A DNA stretch of 64,000 nt from Iris pallida (lineage: Eukaryota > Streptophyta > Magnoliopsida > Asparagales > Iridaceae), in the NCBI GenBank assembly GCA_029216955.1, contig JANAVB010003400.1:13580539-13644538 (forward strand). The letters are read 5' to 3'. Made by a program: the position numbers and the translations under genes. The notes beneath the pieces were generated by a model. It saw only the letters and a list, made by a program, of their open reading frames with translations, was not told where the DNA came from and made no database searches. Shown piece by piece: positions 10,900 through 23,524 of the stretch. Position 1 is the first letter of the stretch. Every line of letters starts with the position of its first letter.

Positions 10900-11860
10900 C
10901 TACTTCTGCTGCTGCTGAGGGTGCGTCGGAGTGGAATGCTGAACCGACGTTACTGAGGCCGCTCGCCTCGGAGCTCCAATAGTCAAGGCCCTGGCTGCCG
11001 GGGCCGGTGCTGAAGACTGATTCATCTGGCCGTGAGATCTCTTCCGACCTCCGACCCTATCCATAATCCTCTGGAAGGTATACTCATGCCTCCGGGCTGC
11101 CCTCAAGACTGCATCAAAAGTCTGATGCTCAAACTGCTCGACTGCCAACAAGATCTCCAGGTGAAGTCCCTGCTGGAACCGCTGGGCTCTATCATACTCG
11201 GTTGCCACCAAGGTGGGAGCAAACCGACTGAGTCTGGAAAACTCGGCCGCATATCCGTCGACCGTCCTGCCTCCTTGCTTTAGATTGGTAAACCTCGTCT
11301 GTAGATCATACCGAGCCACGGCATCGAAATACTTGGTCTGGAATCTCTTCAGAATACTGCCCAAGCAATGGGGGCTGCTAATCCAACGGCCTGTGCTGCC
11401 CACCAGCTGCGGCAAGATCTAACAACTGTAGGCGCACAACGGCCACCTTCTCGTTCTCTGGAGTCCTGGCTGCTTCTAGAATCACCTCTGTGTCCTGAAG
11501 CCACGCATGTTGCGATAGCATCTTCACTACCGTCGAAGAATGGAGGGTTCAAGCGCTTGAAGCTGTTGGCAGCGCTGTTACCCTGATGACCACCCGGGTC
11601 AAAGCATCCGTCACTGCCTGGTGCAAGGCATCTCCACGCCGGTCTTGGGAAGCTATCAAGGTCCTGACGAGTCCTACCAAAGTGCCGTCATCATGTTCTA
11701 CAGGTTGAACTGGCTGGACTGGTGGCTCTCCGCCAGAAGGCACGACTCTGGAAGCTACTCCGGAATACTGGACTTGATCTCCAGGTTGCTGCTGGTCCGC
11801 GGGAGGTGCTCTGCCTTGCTGATCGGCCGGGTCAGGTACTATGCCGCTGAAGAAGACGAC
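10900..11860 (-). pseudogene. Element 1 gag capsid region, broken
   Basis: Pieces of gag lie in three frames. An N-terminal piece at about 11549-11743 has GTLVGLVRTLIASQDRRGDA. A short piece near 11540 has NPPFFDGSEDA. The main capsid stretch at 10900-11415 has KYFDAVARYDLQTRFTNLKQ and EFSRLSRFAP, matching the plant Retrotrans_gag family. The same pieces occur in element 2 at 41430-42640, which helps establish the order. Gag assembles the virus-like particle. At least two frameshifts and one TAG (10900-10902) interrupt it. Confidence 0.85.
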
Positions 11861-12038
11861 ATAGAAAACAATAAGGAAGGACCAGGACAGATCAACGATA
11901 CAAGCATATGATCAGGACAAGAATCCAGGGATTCAGAAGATACGAGCAGAGATCAAGGACGAATACTGATTGAGACATCTATTTGGTAAACCCTCATATC
12001 TTGATTTATAAGACCTGCATGGGCCACCACTTAAACCA
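11861..12038 (-). promoter_or_regulatory. Element 1 leader and priming-site region
   Basis: Non-coding leader between the 5' LTR and gag. Directly inside the LTR the reverse strand reads TGGTTTAAGTGGTGGCCCAT then GCAGGTC. It begins with the TGG expected of a tRNA primer site, but I cannot match the rest to a particular tRNA. The GGTGGCCCATGCAGG core recurs in the other gypsy elements here. Confidence 0.6.
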
Positions 12039-14792
12039 TGTCACGCCCCAGAACCAGAATACTGGAGAGCGGGGGCAGACATAGCCAGCTACGTATATTG
12101 AAATGGATTCCATCTCGCTATACGGTCACGGGCTGTCTAGGATATGAGGGTTTATCTACAAGCCAACAGTCTCTTAAGGTCATGAACAAGCCTAGTGTCT
12201 CAATCACAAGCAAGTAAGTAAATGTTACAAGATGTATGATCATTAAATAGACAATAGTAAGGCGTCCCAAACATTACATATTCAGCTGATCATGAAGCTA
12301 GTCATTACAAAATGTTAGGACTAGCAAGAGTTTAGTCATACATGATCAACCCAAGGATCTGTTAATCATGTTACAGCCCGTAGGTAGACAGTAAGTAAGT
12401 GTAATCGAGCTAAACAGGTGCTCGTCGGCTAAACGCCTCAAAAGAATATTTTACGATAGAGCGGGAGAGCCAAAAATAACCCACTCGTTGCCAGGGTTCC
12501 GTCTAGTGGCCACCATCTGGCTGGGAGGTCGGTAGATCCTCTGGAGTTGCTCCGAAATCTGGCCACACAAAACCAGCTGGGTCAGATCCCAGAAGGAGCA
12601 AGTGCCACAAAGGAAGCTTCACTTAAGAACTAAAACCAGCAATCAGCACAGGAATAAATATAAATAAAATAAGACTCGAATAAAAGGAAACATATCAGGG
12701 ATATACGACGAGATAACCATGGAACTATTCAGATTGCCAGGTTACAACCCGTAACCAAACAAGACGGGGTTGTAACCCTTCGTCTGAACAGAGCTTGGTT
12801 TCTCACCATTTATCGGTAAAATAAATACAAGAATTCTGGTCATTCAATAGTCTGGAACAGGGTCAGGGCAAGACTAGACTGGTTAGACTACATCCAATCA
12901 CTTCACGGCCAAGCAAGAATTACGGCTTGATACTTTAACTAACTAGGGTTGTCACAAGCCTAATTACTAAGAAGATGCAGTGAGATTATTCTACAGCCAC
13001 AAGCCCTGCAGACCATCCAGGTCACCCAGGTCGAGAGATTAGGGTTGAATTCAGGTGGGTATATCGTCCAGGAAACGTATGTACCCTTAAGCAGTTTGAA
13101 GGGTGCAACACATGACAGTGTGCTGGAAATGTGCCCTACTCGACGGCAGGCTACAGATCCCAAGCGCGCCCAGGTAACGGGATTGCCTGTAGCTGGAAAA
13201 TCTCTTCATGACTAATGTATTAATCTAGTTGTTAACCTTAGTCCATTTTAGTAGGTACTCCTGACCGTGGTACTCAGGAGTCCCCTCCTAGACATGATGC
13301 AAGACAGGACTGGATTATTTGTACAAGCACAATCGCCCACGGTGTCCAGGTTATTCATACAGGTCATGTCGTGTCAGGTAGCCATCGCAACAGCTTATCA
13401 AGATATAACATGTCAGGTTTATCATGTCAAGTGTACTTGTCAGGAGTGCGCCACGACGGGCCACTATCAGGTCATGTCAGGTCATTATGTCAAGAGTGCA
13501 CCATCACGGGTCACTATCATGTCAGGCTCAGTTATCATTTCTAAACATATTAAACAAATCCATGATTATCAAGTTATGACAAAAGGCGTAAGGATATAAA
13601 ATGGACGTTAAATATCTAATAAAATATCAATATACAGGGCTATAGAAGATCAAGGGTAATCAGGCTACGCTCAGGTCAAGATACGCTCGGGCTAGCGTAC
13701 GCTCAGGTCTGCATACCAAAGGATCCATACACTTCCAATGGGAAGCGTACGCAAGGGTCAGCGTACACAAGGGCACGCTCAAGCTACAGGTCAGCGTACG
13801 CTCAAGCTAGCGTACGCTCAAGACTGCGTACGCTCGAGCTAGCGTACGAAAGGGGCCAGCGTACGCCTTGCTCGCTTAAGCTAGCGTACCAAGGCACGCG
13901 TACGCTCAAGCTAGCGTACGCTCAAGACATGCTGCCAACATGCAGCGTATCAAGGCTAGCGTACGCTGGCTAAAGAGCAGCGTACACAAGTCAGCGTACG
14001 CTCGCTAAAGAGCAGCGTACATAAGTCAGCGTACGCTCGCTAAAGAGCAGCGTACACAAGTCAGCGTACGCTCGCTAAAGAGCAGCGTACACAAGTCAGC
14101 GTACGCTCGCTAAAGAGCAGCGTACACTCAGTGGCGTAAGCTAAAAAGCTAGCTCACTGTTCACTGTCTTCTCCAAATGGCAAGAACAGCAAGAACTCTA
14201 AAGTTGAATCTAAGCTTCAATTATCCAAATCTTGGTCAAAACAAGTCCGAATCCAACTTTCCAAAGGTCAAAATTGGGTAGAATAGAATTCTCTAAAACA
14301 TGGAACCATCAAAACTTGAAAACAAGCAAGTTTGACAGATCAAAACACCAAAAATCCGAAAATAGCAAAACTCTAGATCTACAAGAATTAAAGCCTCAAA
14401 ATGGAAAATGACAAGTTCTAATGTGGTTTAGAATCATGAGGAGAAGCTAATGAAACCATCAAAAGGAGTTCTCTTGTGGAAGCAAGTTGCACTTGCCTAT
14501 GGTGTTCTTGGTTGGTGGAGAAGAGTAATGGTGGGGAAAGGAGAAGTAAATGAGAATTATGGAGGAGAGAGAAGGTTGGTGGGGATAATAAAGAGGGGTT
14601 GTGGTGGAAATGAAGGAGAAGCATAGGCTAAGGTGTTCCACCCTTGGCCCATGATGAACCAAGCATTGGGTCGGCCGAACCAAGCCAACCCAAACCGAGA
14701 GTAAACAAGCCAAGCCAAACCAAGGAGATATGCAATTACAAGATAAAATACGTATACGTATTTCAAATATAATACGAACAACATGCATTACA
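12039..14792 (-). repeat. Element 1 5' LTR
   Basis: 2,754 bp, the upstream LTR of the reverse-strand element. It contains the same minisatellite as its partner (about 13660-14125) with one more 35-bp unit. A TTTATTAT box on the reverse strand near 14583-14590, followed by CT-rich sequence, is the best candidate core promoter. If used, it leaves a short U3 of about 200 bp and places the minisatellite in the RNA leader. Confidence 0.92.
13660..14125. repeat. GCGTACGC minisatellite in element 1 5' LTR
   Basis: Counterpart of 5940-6390, with five copies of the 35-bp unit instead of four. One unit carries a CTCG-to-CTGG change and another CACAAG-to-CATAAG. Confidence 0.88.
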
Positions 14793-16066
14793 TAGTTAAT
14801 TGTTAAAAAAATATTCAAGGGAAAGTTAGGAGGTGTAGAGTCTTAGAAAAAATATGAGAGGGGTCGAAGTGGTCCGTAAGTTGCCAAAACTCGCACACGA
14901 AAGATTTGGTTCAGCCTGGACACCTTGTAGGAAAATGAACGCACCGGACAAACCATTTGGAACTGTATGGGTGGCTAATTGGACATTGAAATAGACACAT
15001 AGATATTTCCATTTGTTTTAGTTTCATGAGAAAAGGATGTCGAGAAGTACACGAAACGTTAGATGTAAAACAAAATACCTATTGTGACGAATTCAGCACA
15101 AGCGCGATCGTCTTCGAGGGCCTTCTAGTCATTGTGCCGACTTCTTAGAGCTATGTAGCACCTTGGGAAGGTATTGGGGGTGTTAGGTGAAGGTCTTAGG
15201 AAAGCGTTTGAGGTGGTATAAGGTTTGAAGGATCAATTTATGAAGGGTTTCTGTCGGCTGGAATTAATGTGCAAAAATCAGAATTCCCTAAAGAGGCACA
15301 CGGTTTGGAGAGAATAGAGGGTATGGCGCAGGCCAAGGATGGTTTAAAATATAATGATTTAATATTTTAAGGGTTGGGATTCATTAGTAAGTGGTTTGGT
15401 AAGATTTGGTGATGATTTGATAGTTTAAATCAATTGTGTATCTCAAAGTGATTTGATTTGGTCCCAATTAGAAAATTATTTATAGATTTTATTTTAAAAA
15501 TAGATTTAATTAATGTGGCTGCACATTAATTCATAAAAATCAGTATAAATTATGTCTAACCGGTTAGGGTAACCTAGAATAGGCTCCTTGAACCCCAATT
15601 GGTATAGTTTTTGTCCGATGGAATTATTTGGATCGATTTGAGTCCGATAAATCAATAGTTGACTCTTATGTGCCATTTAAAAATAAATAGCACATGGGAA
15701 CAAGATTGGGTGACATATCTTTGGCATGTGTGTATTGGGTCAAAAAGTTGGATCGGATTTGAGCCTCAAATTAGAATTGGAAAATTACATCAAAATTACG
15801 ACGAAGGATAAAATGATTATTTTGACCCCAAAATTGTACATATAAAATATAGTACAAGGGAACATGATTGAGTGGGACATAATATACCAAAATAAAGGTA
15901 GACTTGTCTAGAACACGAATATGGAACTTATTTCGAGAAATTGATAAATGTTGTGCTTCAAAAATCAACCTACGACAAATTGCCTGTATAGCCAAAATTA
16001 AATATAAAATATAATTTAATAAATAATAATTACATTAAATAAAATATAAATTTCTCAAAAATTAGG
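14793..16066. other. AT-rich repeat debris, no gene seen
   Basis: Resumes the pre-insertion locus of element 1. It has LTR-like character (for example, phrases around GTCCGATGGAATTATTTGGA that resemble gypsy LTR sequence elsewhere in the window), but I see no boundaries, coding frames or RNA genes. Confidence 0.4.
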
Positions 16067-16333
16067 GTGCTTACTATATTAGTAGATTTTATGTTGAAGC
16101 ATAGTTTAGCAATCGAGCCCCTTAGAAGAGGTTGCAAGATCATAACAGGTAGAGGTATTATTCTAGTCTGTGATGCTTGCAACAATTGCTCTATATCCTT
16201 GGGAGGTAGAGAACTGTGTGCAAGATTACTCGTAATACCCCTTTCGAGTTTTGATTTAGTTCTCGGGATGGATTGCTTGAGTATGCATCATGTTATTATA
16301 GATTGTCGTAGAGGTTGTGTGGTGATTAGTTTT
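16067..16333 (+). pseudogene. Gypsy aspartic protease fragment
   Basis: Forward-strand frame similar to the C-terminal half of the protease in element 3 (60314-60970). Shared blocks are HSL..EPL, CKI.TG.G.ILV, LGGREL, LLV.PLS and VLGMD.LS.HH..IDCR. The catalytic DSG would lie upstream and is not present. The frame runs on into LTR-like sequence that starts at 16334. It is a remnant of an older, forward-oriented gypsy element and is not functional. Confidence 0.75.
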
Positions 16334-19230
16334 TGTCACAACCTGATCTCGAAAAATCAAGTTTGAGTTTGTAAATACGTCCAACCTATACCGCAGCATC
16401 AACGGTAGTATGTTGTCTATAATACAAAGTCTTCTATTCGTTGCAATAACCTTAATAATATACATTCACAGATTTATCTATCAACTAACTAAATCAATAT
16501 CTAGAAATAAGTAGGCTAAAAAACATACAAAAGAAAGCTATGCATTTCTAACTATAATATGAAAGAAAGTAGCTGGAGAAGATAGCTAACCTTGATTTCA
16601 GGCATGTGCTCCATGAGAGTGGCCTAAAATACGAAGGATCCAATCAGGATTAAAGCAAAGTACAGTACACATAGAGCTAACAAGACTATATAGAAACTAT
16701 AAACAAGTAATAATAATGATGACAAGATATAATAATCAAGCCTAAGAGAAATAAAACTAAGCATAGAAGGAATAGATAAATGAACTATCATGAGATAAAG
16801 TAGTCGACATCATTCAAGATATGAAATAAAAACAACTAGCTAAGTGATTGAAATACATGTTTCAACATGTGGACAACTAGGGGATAAATACAACATGTCG
16901 TACATGAAGAGTATGACTGCTATCAGATACCAAAGACCATGGGATAGTTATGGGTAGTCCACACATCTACTAAGTATTTCATGCCCAACTAGCACCCATG
17001 TATTCGAGTCATGACACAAAATAAATTCTAAAACATGATAATCACAATACTTTGAAATATGATAATCATGAACATGAATCCATAACGACTAACTTACTCA
17101 TATGCATAATCGTATCAAGGTTATGCAATGAATATCTAAATATGTATTGTAGAGACTATAAGGAAATGAAAGCAATAAGTGTATGTACTTGACTGGAGTT
17201 ATGTTAAAGTCGACATGTACGATACGAACGTGTCGACCGAACTATGGCCACCATTAGTTGTTGTGGATAAATCCCATACTCGCAAGATATTTCAGAATTC
17301 CAACAACATAGTCTATATGATGGAGTTGAATATCCAATGAAGAAGCATAAATCCATTCCGAAATCGGAGCATTCAACAAAAACAGGCCCACAAATCTACA
17401 ACAAGTACAAAATTAGCTTAATTCAGAAATATGCAAATTATATATGAAATGATATCAAAATAAGGACACAATTCCATTGTTGACGTCAAAATCATGTTTC
17501 AAAAAATGGAATTCGGAAACACCGTTGGAAATTAGAATTGGTAATTTCTAAAGTTTACTTTTTTACAACTTTGGGCACGTGAACGAGCAACAAAATGAGT
17601 TAAAGAACCATTCAAATTTAAGAATGTGGTAGAACTATGAAATTGATCTAGGTAGGACAAAATTCTAAATCAATCCAACAGTTGGATTTTCCAAAGATTA
17701 GGTTAAAAGTTGGCCTCACAAATTAAATTCTAACTTAGAATATTTTGTCGACATTATTGATTCTTCCCGATTTTGAGATATGTTTTGAGTAAGCAATCGA
17801 TACCATTTTAGTCTAAAGTTAGCATAGAGTTTTGGGGTATGTGGTATGCGGAAACCTTTTTTCTGACTCGAACGAGACCCGAATACAATTCGAAAAGCCT
17901 CTCCAATAGCCCTACAACATCCTCTATCCTTTCTCTACCGTCTTAGAACCTCTGTGATGCATGTAGCTGTAGGAAAGGGTATCGTCGACAGCCGGAGTCA
18001 GTGACACAGAAGTGTGACTCTGTTTCCTAATAGCACATCGCTGTCAGGTACCTACTTTACAAGACTGATTTCTCATATTATGTTCAATAAAATTTTGATT
18101 TATTTTCTCTAGTAGATAGCCTAGTTAAGCACCACTGCAAGTCATTAGCTCTATAAGTTACTATTAAAAAACTCAAAAATTAATATTCTAAAAATAAAAT
18201 AGTCTTCGATATGGGGTCGTCCGACAAACTGGACCATCCTTAATTGAATGATTGCACTGAAAGGCATGCACGGTATTCCCTGGCATGTGGACTTTGACAA
18301 AATTAAAATTGGTCACATGTGCACATAGAATTTGGCCAGATCCGTCAAAAATCACTGTATCTGTATTATTCAAATTTTTGTAATTACTTTGTGTACACTC
18401 ATCAATGTCGCAACGAAGCATCCGTCATTGGCCTCACAATGTTTGACTTGTCTTGTAACCAAGTTCCGTCCGATTTTGAGATATTAGAGTAGATTGTCGT
18501 ATCGTAGGCCCCACGATCTGATTCGATAAGAAGTTTTATGATTGGCTCATCGGAATCCAATTTTGGACGTACTGTTGAGAACATATCATCGTTTTGGATG
18601 CATTCATCATGGCATATTTTCCATACAATACAGGCCCATAGTCTGACCCTATTTTGACTGGAACATACTAAATTTGGTCGTCTCTAAATTAGATGGGTAG
18701 GCTATTCTGACTCTCTCTTCAATTATAGACATATTGATGATGCCTATTTAAACATTTGGTGATGTCTGTTAAGATCCTTCTGCTCATACACCACCATTAA
18801 TAGTAATTAATTTGTATCAAGGTTTATATTTTGAAATTCGTGCACCAAAACTGAAATCTATCGATTCCAGTGATCTCATATCGCTAAAATTGGAAAAATA
18901 ACTATATGGATAACCAATATAAGATTGTTACAAATGAATATCTTTTCTCGATTTACTTGCCCTAAGCTTTGCTACACGAATTACGAGATACAAACTTGGT
19001 AATTTGAAAATAAAACTTAACATTTAGAATATACATAAATAAATAATGATATTAGAGGCTAGTGTAACATAGTTCTAGGTAGTATGACCAATAAATGACT
19101 TACGTCAGAAGTGATAGGCAGCCTAAACCTATCCATCCTTCTAAGTTAGGAGTTTTTAGTCATATTTTTATTCTGTATAACATATATACTTATTTATGAT
19201 TTTAGTTGGTAGATATTGACATAGAGTATG
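16334..19230. other. Diverged LTR-like sequence, no gene seen
   Basis: At 16334 TGTCACAACCTGATCTCG begins a stretch that follows the start of the element 3 LTR (53346), including the GTAxTACGTCCAxCCTA and CGCAG.xTC..CGGTAG pattern, but is much more diverged. I could not find its end. Around 17950-18070 there is weak resemblance to the LTRs at 45917 and 48900. No open frame looks real, and no RNA gene is visible. Confidence 0.35.
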
Positions 19231-20192
19231 TGTCACACCCTACAAGCCAGAATACTGGAGAACGGGGGACAGACACAGCCAGCTACGTACATTGAAGAGA
19301 ATCCTACCTCGCAATACGGTTACGGCTGTCTAGATGCATGATGGTTTACTATAAGCCAACAGTTCTTATGGTCAAGAACAAGCCTAGTGTCTCAATCTCA
19401 AGCAAGTAATAATAGTTACAAGATGTTAGACCATCATATAATCAATAGTAAGGCGTCCCATACATTTCATATACAGATGATCATGAAGCTAGTCGTATAA
19501 AATATGAGGACTAGCAAGAGTTTCAGTCATACATAATCAACCCTAGGATTTGTTAATCATGTTACAGCCCGTAGGCAGACAAGAAATATAAGTATTCAAC
19601 ACGAGCTAACACTTGTTCGGCGGCTAAACGCCTTAAAAGAATAATTTTACAATAGAGGGAGAGCAAAATAAAATCCACTCGTTGTCAGGATTTTTTTTAG
19701 TGTTCACCATCTGGTGGAAGGCCGGGAGATCCTTAGGAGCTGCTCCGAAATATGGCTATATAAAATCAGATGGATCAGAACCCAGAAGAGCAAGTGCAAC
19801 AAGGGAGGCTTCACTTAAGAACTAAAACCAGAATATTAGCACATAAAAACAATTGATAATAAAAGACATGAGTTAGAGAAAATAAGGTGATAAACGATAA
19901 GACAACTAAGGGACTATTTCGGTAGCCAAGTTACAACCCATAAACCAAACAAGGACTGGGATTGTAACCCTTCATCTGAACAGAGCTTAGTCACTAACCA
20001 ATTATCGAATAAGTAAAGCATGAGCAAGCATGTCCTGAGATAACCATGTACTAGATCTAAACAAGACTAGACAAGATTGGACTCCATCCAACAATCACGG
20101 CCAAGCAATGAGTACGGCTTGATACTTTAACTAATTAGGGTTATCACAAGCCTAGTTACTAACAAGATGCAATGAGATTTCTAAGTCCAGTT
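19231..20192 (-). repeat. Element 2 3' LTR, first segment
   Basis: Matches 42778-43743 of the right LTR. It ends at the copia insertion, whose target CAGTT is at 20188-20192. The uninterrupted version is at 43739-43743. Confidence 0.9.
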
Positions 20193-20387
20193 TGTAGAAC
20201 CCTAGAGGGGGGGTGAATAGGGAAATAAATATAAACTACAACAATTGATGCAATAAAGGCACTTTAAAGAAAAGAGTAGAAAGATCAAACGCAAACGCAA
20301 GGATGTATCCTGGTATCCTCTTTTGAGGCAATCCAGTCCCGGAACTCTCTCCGGCTTTAATCCACTATTATCCAAATAGTACACACG

Positions 20388-20482
20388 AGTTTGGATCCGA
20401 AGAACTCGCCAACTTCAACACGAGTTTGGATCCGAAGACTCGCCAACTTCTACACACGAGTTTTCTTACGAAGGCTCGCCAA
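20388..20482. repeat. ACTCGTG/GTTGGCGAG triplicate in Sirevirus LTR
   Basis: Three imperfect 33-bp units with CACGAGTTTGGATCCGAAGA followed by ACTCGCCAACTTC; the third diverges in the middle. The same triplet is at 28955-29058. On the element strand it lies downstream of the TATA box and so would be in the transcribed R/U5 portion. Confidence 0.8.
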
Positions 20483-20727
20483 CTTCAAACAACAGAGAAT
20501 GAAAGCTTGTTGATCTTCTAACACTTGAAGATCGAAAGTGTACAACTCTTTAATACTCTAGCACTTAGGGAGAGGATGACAATGAAAAGCTTTGGAGAGT
20601 ATTAATGGTGGAGCTCTTGGTTGTTGGAAAATTTATGAAGGTGTTGGTAAAGAAGCTCAAGAGAGAGAGAGCTTCCTTTTATAAGAAAACCAAGAGTGGG
20701 TGGCATTTAATGCTTCTGAATGTACGC

Positions 20728-21318
20728 AGACCGGCATGCCGTCGGTATGCCGCGACATACCGCCGGTATGCCGTCCAAATAGTAACGGTCATTTATGACC
20801 GTTCAAGAGCATTAAATGCGACCATTAATGCATGTCAGATCAAATCGAAAACTGAGTATTCAAACTTCGGTATACCGTCGGTATGCCGGAGCATACCGCC
20901 GGTATGCCGACAGAAGTCACAGAAAGTTTTAGAGCTGCTAGAAACGGCATGCCGCCGGTATGCTGTAGCGTACCGTCGGTATGCCGACAAAAAATCACAG
21001 CAACTATTGTGTTGCTAAAAACGGCATGCCGCCGGTATGCCGCAGCATGCCGTCGGTATGCCGATATTTCGAGACAGCAACTTTCTGGTCCAAAAAGCGG
21101 TATGCCGCCGGTATGCCGAAGCATACCGTCGGTATGCCGCTTTTTGTCACAGAAACTTTTCTGGACGCGAAAACGGTATACCGCCGGTATGCCGGAGCAT
21201 ACCGCCGGTATGCCGGAGCATACCGCCGGTATGCCGCTTTTTGTCACAGAAACTTTTCTGGACGCGAAAACGGTATACCGCCGGTATGCCGGAGCATACC
21301 GTCGGTATGCCGTTCTGA
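20728..21318. repeat. Palindromic GGTATGCCG module array (3' LTR)
   Basis: About seven or eight modules, each close to GGTATACCGCCGGTATGCCG plus GAGCATACCGCCGGTATGCC, separated by 30-45 bp of variable spacer such as CTTTTTGTCACAGAAACTTT. The halves are inverted relative to each other, so each module can fold. On the element strand the array lies immediately upstream of the TATA box, in U3. Confidence 0.9.
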
Positions 21319-21554
21319 ATGACTTGATTTTCGATTTATGCTTTAAGTTATCATCCATCCTTTAGTGATTACAGAAATACCTAGACCAGTACAGACTCGA
21401 AGACACTAAGCAGGAAGACGCCGACTTTATGCAGGGAACGCCGGTGACTGCTACAGTCTTCAAGTCCTTGATCTTCTGAAAAAATATGAATCTGAAGAAC
21501 AGAAGACTAAACTACGAAGATGCTGTTAATTACTCAAAATAAAATTTGCCAACA

Positions 21555-21662
21555 AACTCCCCTATTTTGATAATTGACAAAATAGAGAGATAGCATCTTC
21601 AGGGAGTATCTCCCCCGTAGGTAGACAGCTCCACCTCAATACGATTTCTCCCCCTTTGTCAC
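21555..21662 (-). promoter_or_regulatory. Sirevirus multiple polypurine tracts
   Basis: Next to the 3' LTR the reverse strand reads AAAATAGGGGAGTT, the primary plus-strand primer. Further copies of the purine motif follow (ACGGGGGAGATA at about 21608-21619 and GACAAAGGGGGAGAAA at about 21645-21660). Repeated polypurine tracts of this type are a recognised trait of Sireviruses. Confidence 0.8.
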
Positions 21663-21968
21663 TTAGTTAAAGATGGGGATAACTAAAGGAGACAGTACAA
21701 AAAAACGAGAGTATAGATAAAAGCATGCAAGAATATATTGAAGTGAGAACGAAATACATGCTTGACCCATACATAGCAAAAAGATAAAAGACTCTCCATC
21801 ATGAGAGTCGGACAATAAAGACAACCAGAGATAATGTCCCCGAAGGACAGCAAACACTGAAAACAACCATAAACCGGTCCCCGAAGGACCACTAAAGACA
21901 ACAAACAGAAAACACATAAAAAAAAGAACCACTAAAACACCGTAACCATCACCAAAGGAAACCCATCC

Positions 21969-23170
21969 CTAATCCTCTGCCGGATCATCATCACCATCAT
22001 CATCCTGAGCCTGCTGGAGGGCGCCAAAAGGATCAATACCGTCCGGGTACATAAACCCATAGGCATTGGGGTCAGAGAAACGTGGGGCCGTGTACATGGG
22101 ATCCTGAAGATTAAGATCCAGAAAGGCATCCCGGTCTTGCAGAGTGCGCTGGATGAAGTAGCCCTGATCGTGGAAGCGAGACTGGATGAGGGCGCCAAGT
22201 CCACGAGTGTGGGTCCGCATCTGCTCCTCCGCCTGGGCCATCCTCAGATCAAAGTGGTGCTGAGTAAGTGGCATATAGCAGCCCGTAGATGGAGGGGTAG
22301 ATACAGGGACAGCAGGAGTGGAACCCGGTTGCTCTTGGGAAGAGGAAGCACGGGAAGAAGAGGTGCCAGCTAGGGTACGAGAAACAGCAAGAAATGAGGG
22401 GACCCCATCCGAGGAGCAGAGAGACAAGTCAACTTGTTTGGCCTCCATAAGCAAGGTGATGAAAGAGCCATCGTAGAGGTTCTGTTTCCGGAAGGCAAGG
22501 TACGCCGGAATTGCAGAAGCAGAGTCTTTGGGAAGGAAAAACGCTTCGGGCATAGAGATGATACATGAGGACAAGAGCATCACCGGTGATTGCGTCATAG
22601 TTCCCGCCCTTTGGGAACAGAGTGTGGCACACGATACGATGGAGTTCGTAGTAGAATGGCTCCAGCTGGGCTGAGAGGGCCGGAATGGCAGGAGGGTTGG
22701 GACCCTTACAGATGATACGGCAGAAGTCGTCGAAAGGAGACGCCGCCGATGAGGTGAGAGCACCCAAAAGAGGTAGCGCATCCCCTCTGTCCGGGACGCC
22801 CAAGATGGCCCCCACTTCCTTGGATGTGAGACGAAAGTGGCGGTCATTGACCATGGATTGGATGGCGGTAGGGTCGTCGTCATCCCCTCGCATGTTGCAG
22901 TAGAAAGGCGAACAGCAGCAGAGTAGACAGGAATTTGCCGCCGAAGAAGGGAGGAGAGACTGGCATCGTCAAACAACGGGACGTGACCGGGGAAGAGGTT
23001 CCAGTTGATAGCCCGTCCTTTGAACACGTTCTGGTTGACGAAGTGCTGGAACCAAAGCTCAGCCGCCAAAGCGTTGGAGAAAACGCGTTGGTCAAAGCCG
23101 GAGGGTAGCGCCACCGGGACGAAAGGGTTGAAAGAGGAGGAAGAGGATCGGGGCGCTTAGGGTTGGCCAT
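21969..23170 (-). pseudogene. Envelope-position ORF of Sirevirus, frameshifted
   Basis: Lies between pol and the 3' LTR, where Sireviruses carry an extra ORF. A start MANPKRP at 23170 shifts frame almost at once; the main protein follows in the 23114 frame (ELWFQHFVNQ, INWNLFPGHV), moves to another frame at about 22900-22560 (LTSKEVGAILGVPD, LEPFYYELHRIVCHTLFP), and returns for the C-terminal third, which has a Q/E/R-rich helical stretch and an acidic tail. It resembles the plant-specific domain often labelled putative plant transposon protein. I see no convincing signal peptide or transmembrane segment, so an envelope role is only positional. At least three shifts break it. Confidence 0.7.
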
Positions 23171-23524
23171 GAAGAAGGATTTTGGGCTTGGGTGTGAGAG
23201 GAAGAAGTAGTAGTGGAGAAGAAGGAAGAAGGAGGGTTTTTAAGGAAGAGGGGAATATGAAGAGTTGAGTTTGAAAAAGGGTGGGGAGGGGGAACGGTTA
23301 AAGAGGAAGGGTGATGGGGTAGTTGAAAAGGTGATGGGGTGAATTGATGGTGGAGTAAAAAGAGGAAAGAAAAGGGGAAGGTGATAAGAAGGGTAATTAA
23401 GAGGAGGGGAGTTGAGGAGATGGGTAGTTAATGAGGGATTTGATGGAAGAAAGGGAATAAAGGTAGGATGGAAGGAATAAAGATAAAAGAGTGGGCCTGC
23501 ATATTAGTTCAGGAATCAAGTCCG
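23171..23524. other. Spacer upstream of envelope-position ORF
   Basis: G-rich on the forward strand, pyrimidine-rich on the element strand, without a credible frame. It may be leader for the downstream ORF; no TATA box stands out. Confidence 0.4.

Larger units (their letters stand above)
4320..14792 (-). mobile_element. Complete Ty3/gypsy chromovirus, element 1
   Basis: Two near-identical LTRs (4320-7049 and 12039-14792), both starting TGTCACGCCCC and ending CATTACA on the forward strand, bracket a 5.0 kb interior. The 5-bp target duplication TAGTT is at 4315-4319 and 14793-14797. Coding runs on the reverse strand in the order gag, protease, reverse transcriptase, RNase H, integrase, chromodomain, which is the Ty3/gypsy order. 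A C-terminal chromodomain and long LTRs suggest the Tekay/Del clade. Frameshifts and a TAG break gag-pol, so it is not autonomous now. It lies in an older family 4 LTR remnant. Confidence 0.95.
20193..21554 (-). repeat. Sirevirus 3' LTR
   Basis: 1,362 bp. It differs from its partner by scattered substitutions and a net 18 bp, including one extra GGAGCATACCGCCGGTATGCC half-module near 21200. The TATA copy CTTATAAAAG (reverse strand) is at 20676-20685. Confidence 0.93.

Noticed and set aside
20605..21365. Several overlapping open frames rich in PPVCR and YRRYA repeats, repeated at 29270-29916
   Set aside because: They are translations of the palindromic LTR array in every frame on both strands. 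No start context or homology, and the array lies in the promoter region.
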